From Bimuria novae-zelandiae CBS 107.79 (Eukaryota; Ascomycota; Dothideomycetes; Pleosporales; Didymosphaeriaceae), in assembly GCA_010015655.1 (NCBI GenBank), contig ML976665.1, forward strand, positions 1,042,319 through 1,106,318: DNA of 64,000 bases, read 5' to 3'. The position numbers and the translations under genes were made by a program. A model generated the notes under the pieces. The model did no database searches. It saw only the letters and a program-made list of their open reading frames with translations, and was not told where the DNA came from. Positions 55,990 to 64,000 of the stretch are shown here, in pieces (the stretch's first letter is position 1; each line of letters starts with the position of its first letter).

Positions 55990-57882
55990 AGTCGGGTGGG
56001 GTAGTTTCCGACACCGGGTAGTTTCCGACACCCCGCAAAATTTCGCCGCTGCCACCACTTGGGTTGCGAATATGCTCACAACTTTATTAAATAAATTTGT
56101 AAAAAAAAAAAAAAATAGTATTTAAAGCATTTAATCACTTTCTTTATCTATGCTTAAATCACGATTAAGATATCGTTGTGTTCGTCGTCGTTCTCGCGCT
56201 AAACGTCGAACTAATAGCTGCTCCGCTTTCTCTTCAGAGCTACTTTCCTCCTCTACGATAATGACCTTCTGCGATACGTTTCTTAATTTGCGAACACGTT
56301 AAAAGGGTACTTAATTAGCCTGCGAAAGAACTTCTACAAGACTTGTAAACCGTTTATTTAAATTAATTATAACTTTATAGCGTTTTAGTAGATTTACTTA
56401 ATTAACCTGCTCGCGCAAGGAAGCAATCTTATAATTTTTTATAGTAACCTTTATTAAGGTACAGTCAAATGCCTTAGTGGTAAGCCAAACACATCGTCGT
56501 GTAGTTAGTGAGAAGCTCTTTTCAGAAAATAGCTTTATAACATCGCTGCCACGTTTTGGCGTCCTGATATCCTTGGTAGAAGAGGGTGGTGTTGACGGCC
56601 GTTCGCGCACCACCACCCAGCGAGAACCTAAGGGCTTCCTCACGTTCTTAGGGTACAGCCCTGTTGCTTTCCACCCAGATCGGACACACTGCTCTCGAAG
56701 GCCGATTTTACGCGCTTCTGTATAAAATTCGAAAAACTTAGCCTTCCCAAGCTTTGTTGCATCTGTCTCAGCCCCATACTCGCCGACGAAGCGCCGATAC
56801 GCCACCTTTAGGCTGGAGAAACAACCAAGATCTAAAGGCTGGAGTATATGTAAAGTATGGGCAGGTATAAAGAGCAAATGCACATTATTTATATAACATA
56901 TAGTTATAAATTCGTCCGAGGTATAACTGCCATAACTATCAATAATAAGCAATCGTGTCTTAGATAAATTATTAGGCTTAGTCTAGGGCAAGAACACCTT
57001 CTCCAGCCACTTAATAGCAATATTATTACTTGTCCACCTATTTTGCGAGAAAGTAATATACTAGTAAGGATATTAAGTTAAAAACTTCTTCTTAAACCAC
57101 TGCTCCTGGATGCTCTTAGCCTTAAAGATAACTAAAGGTTTAAGAACGACGCCGAGCGCAGAGATACACTCTACTATAAAGGTCCACGTACGGGCATTTA
57201 TTATTTTAACTAGTATAGTATTAGGGTTCTCTTACGAGGAGCCTATAACAAGCCCATTAACTCCCTAGCCCTCCATAATACTGCCCTCGTCGGCGTTGTA
57301 CCTGTGTCGGGGGGGAATCCAGGTCACGGTCTCGTACAGGTCGAATATTTGCCTAATATTTTCAGGAGTGGCCGCATTTATGCGTTCCTAGCTAGTCTAG
57401 CGGCCTAACTTTAACTAGTCTACTCTTTCCCTAGGTTCTTATAGTTACCCTCTTACTTAAGGATAGCTATTGCGATAGCTTACACTTGCGCGTGGGTTAG
57501 CGCGTAACTAAGAGCTTCTTAACGTAGAATCTAGCGCTCTAGATGCTCTTCTTAAATAACTAAAAGCTACTATACACTATTGCGGGCATGCAAGTAGGAT
57601 TAGGCACTATTAAAGCGGCCGCGAAGAGTGTTGCGTAGTACCCCATGTTAAGTAGTAGCAGTGGCCAAAGCGACCCTAGATTCGAGGTCTGCAAGTGCGT
57701 TCTAGACATCTCCTTCTATATATCTAGCTATTCGAAGTCAGAGAATACGATGCAAAAGGAAAAATTGAAATTAATAAAGAATTAAGGTTATAAGAATTAT
57801 TTTCAGTTAGCGTGCATGGTGGGTGAGCGCGATTGCGGGGCTGTCGGAAACTACCCGGTGTGGGAAACTACCCCACCCGACT
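55990..57882 (-). mobile_element. P3: pogo/Fot1 DNA transposon inside E8, best preserved in the nest
   Basis: 1893 bp. Inverted ends AGTCGGGTGGGGTAGTTTCC on both sides, each with two tandem 17-bp units GGGTAGTTTCCGACACC. TA target duplication at 55988-55989 and 57883-57884. It splits the E8 RNase H. It has the lightest decay of the complete elements, suggesting the most recent arrival. Confidence 0.93.
56134..57830 (-). pseudogene. P3 pogo transposase, C-terminal half nearly intact
   Basis: Minus strand. The open stretch 56952-56398 starts inside the catalytic core: LLIIDSYGSYTSDEF (second catalytic Asp), FIPAHTLHILQPLDLGCF (HT-x-x-LQPLD block, third Asp), then a long charged tail. It continues through Gln-type stops with ERRRTQRYLNR to about 56134. 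Upstream the frame is readable with stops: NARTWTFIVECISALGVVLK, VIFKAKSIQEQWFKKKFL, EKVFLP. The DNA-binding N-terminus (57830-57400) is the most broken part. It catalysed excision and insertion at TA; it is not functional as it stands. Confidence 0.8.
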
Positions 57883-59899
57883 TAATTAATAATAAGTCTA
57901 ATAGTTAAAATTCCTATCTTAGTTTAACTTTTGCATTATATATCGTCTAGGCACGAAAGCTATACGTCTAAACGTACTAAGCTATAAAGCTAAAGACTAG
58001 TGTAAACGCGCGGATGCTAAAGATAACTATATCAAAAACTAGTAGCGCACTGTCCTACCTAAAAACCTCTTTAACTTTAAAGTCCTAGCTAATTTCCTTC
58101 GCGAAGTAGACGAAAACTTTAACCTAGTTATTACTTTAATTAACGTAATTATGCCTGCAATATACGAACCTATTAATAACTTAATAGATAAGGCCTACGA
58201 ATCCTATAATATAGCCTAGGCTATGCTAGCAGTATTAAAAGACCTATTAGTTTACTAATAGCCTAAGAAATAGAGAAAAGAGATCCGTATAGTAATAATA
58301 GACTATATAGTTGTTAGGAACTAGATTTACTATTAAGATAAGCTTTTTATTCCCCCTATTAATAAACTATATACCTAAGTTATCTACAAAACGCATTCTA
58401 CAGGGCCAGCTAGTTACCAAAGATATATTAAAACTACTAACCTTATAAGCCATATATATTAGTGGCCACGCATAACGCGCGATATAATAACGCATATTAA
58501 AGTATATAAACTCTGCGTCTAAGTTAAAGCGTTAAGGTTAGCCTTACTAGGATTCCTTTAACCGCTGCCTGTTTCCTTCTATGCCTAGTTAGACATCTCT
58601 ATTAACTATATTACTCTACTTCTAGAATGCGAACGTGATAGTAGAACGTTTAAGTATATCTTTATAATTATATGCTGTTTAGTTAAAATGTGCTATTTTA
58701 TACCTGTTACTAGCTTAGGCGCTAATAAACTAGCTTTTACGTTTATAAGCTATATCTATTGCCTCTACGGAACACTAGATAACGTTATATTAGACTAAGG
58801 ATCTTAATTTATTTCTAAATTCTAGCGCTATTTATTTAAAAGACTAGGAGTCTAACTATGCCATGCTTTTATCTTCTATCCTAAGATAGATAACTAAACT
58901 AAACGAATTAACGCCAGCGTTAAGTAATACCTTAGGGCTTTTATAAACTTTTACTAAGATAACTAGGTTAATTAGCTGCTACTAGTAAAGTTTGCATCTA
59001 ATAATACTACCTTTAAGATAACTAGATTATTACCCTTCTTTGTAAACTACGGTTTCTACTTAAAGCTAGGTGTTAAACCTTTATAACTATGCCCGCTAAA
59101 CCGCTCTGCTACCTAAAAGAAAAAGGTTTTTAAAGCTAATACTATTATTAACTACTTTAACTAGATTATTACCTAAATAAAGGCCTTAGCTAAGTAGTCT
59201 ATCTAGCGATATAAAGAAAACGCTAAAAAGTCTTGTAAAGATACCCCACAGTATAACGTTAGTTAAATAGTATTTATTAATACCTGTAATATAAAGACTA
59301 ACTGTTTAATAAAGAAAGGAGATAATAAAAAGCCTAGTTTATATAAAGTTCTAAAAGTCTACCCCTAATCTTGCCTTATTAAGTTACCTAAGGGTATAAA
59401 AATCTTTTCTGTGTTTTATAACTCCTTGCTCCGCCTAAACCTGTCCACTACTAGCCTGCTAGGCTAGGACCGAATTAACAAAGTAGAGTCTAAAAATATC
59501 TAAAGACAAATCTTAGAACGAGATAACAATACTAGGGAACTAATTAAGAAGTGGTTATTTAAGAAGCTATTAGACTACTGTAATAAAAATAGACTATACT
59601 ATCTTATTAAATAGAATTATTATTTACTCTCTTAGTAGCCTGCCGCTAATTTAAAGGGCTAAAATAAGGTAATTTTAGAATTCTATAAGCAGAATCCTAA
59701 AAAACTAGGACCTCTAAGCTAGGTTAAAGGTAAGACTCTAGTAACTAAGGAACTTAAGTAATTATAAAAACGCCTATAGTGTACTATTTATAGCTTAAAA
59801 TAAGTTTCCTTTACCTTATTATAGCACGTTTATGTATTTTAACATTTCTTATTAACTTTTGGGCTATTCGAGGACGAAGAGCGGCTAGGGAGGGGGTAC

Positions 59900-60058
59900 T
59901 GTCACGGCACTAACCTGGTTGGTTGTGGCCACGTGACTTGGCGTATCTTGGCGTAGATCCTCACTTGTGTACTTAGCGACCTCGCGTCTCCCATAGTTTC
60001 CTTCCTCACGGCACAACATAGTACTTTCCCTAGACCATCTTGTGTTCGTCCCGTAACA
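59900..60058 (+). repeat. E8 3' LTR
   Basis: 159 bp, intact TG/CA ends (TGTCACGGCACTAACC ... CCCGTAACA). Confidence 0.93.
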
Positions 60059-60319
60059 AGTATTTACTAAAAGAGCGTAAGGAGAAGCTCCTTGCTAATT
60101 TAATAAAATTTATTAAAGAGATTAAATACCTTAAAAGCCTTAAGGAGCTAGGCTAGGATATTACGTAATTAAAGGGTAGGCTTATATCTAGTACTATTAC
60201 CCTTAATTAGGCTATTTTTCCCCTGCCATTTAACCCTAGCGATTCTAAACCTTTAGCTTTTTAGGCTTTACTAGATGTTTCTTATAGAACTTCTTTAAGG
60301 AAGCCTTATAATTAGTAAA

Positions 60320-63300
60320 GGTTTTTATTAGTCCTTAAGTATTATAGCTCTCTAGCTATCCTTTCTATTTTACTAAGTACTTATACTAATATTTAATTTT
60401 CTATAGGTCTTTAATCACTTTAACCTCCTACTTTTTATCCTTAAGTTCCAGGTGTAATTTTAATTTAGCGTCCAGTAATGCTAGTTCTAATAATAATTTA
60501 TAAAAAACTGGGTGTATACGCGTGTCTACAACTATAATTTAAAATTAACTAGGCCTTAAACTTCTTAAATTTTAAATAGTTCTTTTTAAAAATTATCTAG
60601 TTTCTTGCTTAGCTATACTATCTTAAAAAAAATTTATAAAAGAAGAACTCTATCCCCCTTCTTCAAGGATAGCCCCTTAATTCTTTTTTTATTTGCTTTT
60701 TTTACTATTTATATACTCTACTAGGCGATGATTTTACGTAGTATCTTATATAAGTCCTTTATAAGTTCGACTTTTTTAGCTATAACTTTGCAATGCTTTT
60801 AATATCTAATAAATTTTAGTAAGCTATTAGCTTATATCCGTGGTTTGCGTAGTATAGCGAGTACCCTATAGTCGCTAGTCTTGCGCTATTATATGCTAGT
60901 TAAGCTATTAGTAGTAGCTTCACCTAATTATCTTATAGTTCATTTATATATATTTAAAAGTATTATTTTAATAACCAGTTCGTTCGCTCTATTTATTTAT
61001 TTATTTCTAAGTAGAAGCTCTTTGTAAGCTTATGTTTAATACCTAGTATAGTAGTAAACGTAGTCTAATATAAAGATGTAAATATCTTAGCTCTATTAGT
61101 AATAAACATGTCTAGTTATGTAACTAAAATATAAGTTCTTATTTTACTATATAGGCTAGTTTTTTTTAATATAGCTTTCTTAATTAGCACGAATCTTAAC
61201 TCCTTAGTTAATTAATAAACTATAACTAAATTAGAGTTATAGGGGCGTTTGTTCTCTGGTGCTAGTAACGCTAGAAGTTTTATAATAAAGTCTATAGTTA
61301 CGCTAGACTATAGTCTTAGGGATAACTATAGTAGTTATAGAAGGCCGTAGGGCTTATATCTTTTAAGCTTATTCTAATAATACGCTAAGTAGTTACTTAT
61401 TACCTTTTATACTACTTATTATAGCCTAAAAGTAGTATATTTATTCGCGACTCAGCAAGTTATTTTTATAATTTTTCGGTATTCCTATTCCTTATCTTCG
61501 TGTAGTTTTTTAAATAATAGTAGTACTACCTAATTACTTAATTATATCCTATTTCTATAATCGCGCGTAAATAATTTTGGAGTCTAATTTAAGTTATACG
61601 CGTATTAATTATTACCTATAAGTTTTTTTTTATTTTAAAAATTAGCTATAAGAGATCTATAATAGGTAAGGTCTGCGCGTCGTGCTTCTAGCATAGGCAT
61701 AAGCTACGTCTTATTATAGCGTAGCGTTCTATCCTCTACCTTTATAAGAATAGCGTTATAGTCGACGTTGTCTTTTTTTTAATATAATTAGATTGTCTGC
61801 TAAGGGCGTTTGCCGCTCTATTAGTTATTCCTACTAAGTAAGTAATTTAAAAGTTATATTTTACTAACTATTTAGGCCATTTAGCCTGTCTTTTATTAAG
61901 CTTCTTCGTAGTTATAAAGCGAGTAAGATTTAGGTAGTTAAAGAAGATCTTCATCTAATATTTTACTCCTTTAAGCTATGCTTCCTATTACTTAAAATAG
62001 TTAATAATTATTAAGAGTTTCTTATTATAAATTTTATAGCTAAGTTGTACTCCTAAGAGTTTTCTTAAATAGTAGAACACTAGTCTCTATTTATTATTAT
62101 TATATTTTTATAGAAATATGGCTTCTAGCTCGTAGTCTAATGCGTTAGTATAAATATAATACTACTATTCTAGGTCGTATATCTGGAGTAATAGCGTAGT
62201 TAAGAATAAACGTTTTAGCTTCTTAAAGACCTTTATTTCTTTTTTCTATGGTATTCGCTATTTGCTATTCTCTATAAGTTCTGTTAGTAGAGTAGTTATC
62301 TTAAAGTAGTTCCTAATAAATTTGCGATATAAGTTAGTAAAGCTAAAAAAAAAACTAAATATTATTTATTAATTTTAGTAAAAGTTATTCCTCTATTATT
62401 ATAATCTTTTTTAAATCTATTTTAATACCTTTCCGGAATATTACAAGTCCTAGGTATTCTGTTTCTGTAACGTGGAACTTGTAGTTCTTAAGGTGTAAAA
62501 GTAATCTATACTCCTATAACTTCTTAAGTACCTTTTAAACGTGCTCTTCATGTTCCTTAAGGGAGCCATTTGTGTAGATTAACACGTTATCTAGATATAC
62601 TATGTAGAATACGTCCAAGTATTTATATAAAACTTAGTTTATAGGTTCCTAAAAGGTCGCTAAGGCGTTTATTAACCCTATTAGCATAACTATATACTTA
62701 AAAAGACTATATTGTGTATGAAAGGCAGTTTTCTATTTATATTCTCTTATTATTTAGATTTAATAAAATCTATCCTAGATATTAAACTTCGTAAACTACT
62801 TAGCTCCTCGGAGCTAGTCTATTAGCCTCGTAATTAGGAGTAATAAGTATTAATTCTTAATTATTAAGGCGTTTAGCTATTTATAATCTATATAAAGCTG
62901 TAGCCTGCTATCCTTCTTAGGCATAAAACGTATCGGGAAGGCTATAGGGCTCTAACTAAGCTTCTATTTTCTAAAGTAATAATTATTTTTTAATAGCTCC
63001 CTTAATTCTTTTTTCTAGTCTTATATAAGGGGCCACAGGCGCTCTAGCTATAACTTAGCTTTTTTTACTAGTAGTATCTTATAATCTAACTTTTAGTATT
63101 TAGGTAAGACTATCTTATTATATTTTTTAAATAAGTCTGTAAATTCTTAGCACTTTATTAGTAAACTTATATTATTATTAACTATTTTAGCTAAGCGTAC
63201 CTATAGACAGCGCACCTATTTTAGGTGTTATTATAAGATTTTATTTATTTTATAAACTAATATCTTTTATATTATAGATCCCTAGTTCTCCTTTCTTTCC

Positions 63301-63506
63301 TAAGATTGCTAGAGGTTTCCCTTTTACTATAACTTTACTTAAGTCGTTGCGGGTAGTTTCCTAGGTAGAATTATCCTTATAAGCTAATCCATCTATAGAT
63401 TATATTACTTAAGCTATTTATAACTAATAATATCTTCTATATCTCCTATTTTAGTAATAGTAAAGACGTATTAGCTTTTTAGGCCGTTAATATTAACCCG
63501 CACTAA
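60320..63506 (-). pseudogene. E6 pol remnant (chromodomain, IN, RNase H, RT, part of PR)
   Basis: Minus strand: chromodomain YKYLVK, KG near 60395-60330; integrase about 61700-60750; RNase H about 62250-61800; RT about 62900-62300 with VYLDNVLIYTNGSLKEHEEH near 62610-62550 (YxDD with the second Asp now Asn). Sequence parallel to E5 46330-46290 is reached at 63480-63506, where P4 interrupts it. Stops are TAA/TAG. Protease active site and gag are not in the window. Confidence 0.8.
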
Positions 63507-64000
63507 CGTGGTTCACCACCGAGCGGGCCAACCCCACCGAGCGGGCCAACTTTGCTAAATGCAGCCCACCTCTAGCTTATACTATAATGCCATCACAACA
63601 TAACGCGTAATAACCTTATACTAAAAGCGCACTATAGCTTGCTATTTAAGCTATAATTAAAGATCGCGATAAGAGTAAAAGACGCGTTATTATAGCCTTT
63701 AGCATGCCTCGAATAATAGTATAATAATAATACTAAGGAGCCCTCTCTCAACGCGATCGCGAGCCCAACTCAAAGAAGCTAACTAAGCTAGAGGAGGAAG
63801 CTCTAGTCCAACGTATACTTAAGCTTAACTAGCGAGGAATAGGTGCAACAAGGGATATAGTCTAAGATATAGCTAATAATCTACTTACTAAGCGCGGTAG
63901 ATAGCCTATTAATAAGCACTAGGTAGACAGGCTTAAGACGCGTACATCAGAAATTAAGCTTTAAAGAAGCTATTTATATAATTATTAGCGAGCCCTAAAC
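63507..64000 (+). mobile_element. P4: 5' part of a Fot1/pogo transposon inside E6
   Basis: It begins after TA at about 63505-63506 with ACGTGGTTCACCACCGAGCG. Two tandem copies of ACCGAGCGGGCCAAC (18-bp period) lie in the terminal repeat at 63517-63550. It resembles the terminal repeat of P0 at 267. The other end is outside the window. Confidence 0.75.
63591..64000 (+). pseudogene. P4 pogo transposase N-terminal part
   Basis: ATG 63591 starts MPSQHNA then stops. The frame keeps IKDRDKSKRRVIIAFSM, SQRDREPNSKKLTKLEEEAL, VQRILKLN, GIGATRDIV and VDRLKTRTSEIKL. This is the CENP-B/Tc5-type DNA-binding region of Fot1 transposases. Gln/Glu/Trp-type codons are stops (TAA/TAG). It runs off the right edge. 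Confidence 0.75.

Larger units (their letters stand above)
53450..59700 (+). pseudogene. E8 pol remnant, interrupted by P3
   Basis: Protease near 53530-53620 (INSN for the D-S/T-G site, then RRFIDYKFI). RT begins about 54800 (DYKIEIMPDRKPPYLKN) and has YLDDVLVYS with an intact YxDD at 55293-55304. RNase H starts about 55690 and reaches LEYFTSTKAL at 55987, where P3 is inserted. It resumes at 57885 and leads into integrase (about 57990-59280) with ISKF, AFIFYP and KRINASVK. The chromodomain-like tail LYYLIK, NYYLLS, PAANL is at about 59590-59660. Stops are TAA/TAG. Confidence 0.85.
51558..60058 (+). mobile_element. E8: full-length Ty3/gypsy chromovirus with short LTRs, inside E6
   Basis: Two 159-bp LTRs (51558-51716, 59900-60058; TGTCACGGCA...CGTAACA), nearly identical apart from C/T differences. 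Perfect target duplication AGTAT (51553-51557, 60059-60063). A G-rich polypurine tract GGCTAGGGAGGGGGTAC precedes the right LTR. Without the nested pogo element P3 it is about 6.6 kb. Plus-strand order gag, PR, RT, RNase H, IN, chromodomain. Confidence 0.93.
51216..60185 (+). pseudogene. E6 antisense accessory frame, split by E8
   Basis: The plus-strand frame in 51216-51557 contains YSNYYKNSVTKC (C-x2-C-x7-C if both Tyr were Cys) and LNFSYI. A Lys/Leu-rich helical stretch LKRLKEMAIIKKKVV follows, then AKRKRLLK. When the 8.5-kb E8 and one copy of its AGTAT duplication are removed, the frame joins exactly and continues LLKERKEKLLANLIKFIKEI to about 60185. Opposite strand to E6 pol and next to its 3' LTR. 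Same plan as in E1 and E5. Confidence 0.5.
42004..63506 (-). mobile_element. E6: host Ty3/gypsy chromovirus carrying nested elements, extends past the window
   Basis: Its left (3') LTR is in pieces: 42004-42073, 48960-49080 and 50921-51186, split by E5 and P2. Its internal region is 51187-51557 and 60059-63506, split by E8. The minus-strand order (chromodomain, integrase, RNase H, RT, start of protease going right) matches E5, a related family. P4 interrupts it at about 63507 and its 5' LTR is outside the window. It interrupts pogo element P5. Confidence 0.82.

Noticed and set aside
56477..56725. Plus-strand 82-residue frame
   Set aside because: Antisense to the P3 transposase.
1..64000. CRISPR array, bacterial operon or phage
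   Set aside because: Spliceosomal introns, chromoviruses, pogo and Tc1 elements and RIP-type decay show fungal nuclear DNA; tandem repeats here are LTR-internal or coding.

Overview
The window looks like a repeat-rich accessory block from a filamentous ascomycete (Pezizomycotina). A Dothideomycete is my best guess, but that is inference. Most of the DNA is very AT-rich and is built from transposable elements whose reading frames are broken mainly by TAA/TAG at positions where the protein family has Gln or Trp. That C-to-T and G-to-A decay, with abundant TpA, is the signature of repeat-induced point mutation (RIP). One island of normal composition, about 32.75-41.5 kb, holds introns, an apparently complete nitrilase gene and two or three decayed genes.

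Layout. 1-267: 5' end of a Fot1/pogo transposon inserted in a tandem-repeat gene (270-658) whose repeats carry Lys-Arg-Glu-Ala sites like those of Kex2-processed secreted peptides. 766-8475: an inverted repeat split by a solo LTR and by a complete Ty3/gypsy chromovirus (E1, 1437-8241, minus strand). 8493-15967: a second chromovirus (E2, plus). 17580-31975: a truncated relative of E2 (E3) carrying a Tc1/mariner element and interrupted by a third full element (E4, 20622-31975). E4 itself contains a solo LTR, a 1.8 kb non-autonomous LTR element (E7) and a pogo element (P1). 32.8-36.8 kb: a coiled-coil gene remnant split by a CCGTA-rich insertion. 38.4-39.9 kb: a second pseudogene. 40114-41239: nitrilase, minus strand. 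41531-64000: a nest in which a pogo element is broken by chromovirus E6, E6 is broken by E5, P2, E8 and P4, and E8 is broken by pogo element P3.

The elements do not form a pathway; their order of insertion can be read from target-site duplications. Most interesting are the Kex2-type repeat gene cut by a transposon, and a recurrent antisense accessory frame next to the 3' LTR of three separate chromoviruses (E1, E5, E6), with a CxxCx6-7C cysteine cluster followed by a coiled coil. I also note tandem 17-18 bp motifs inside the terminal repeats of the pogo elements, and a nitrilase intron whose expected acceptor reads AT instead of AG. No rRNA, tRNA or CRISPR array was seen. All similarities are from reading translations by eye; no database search was run.
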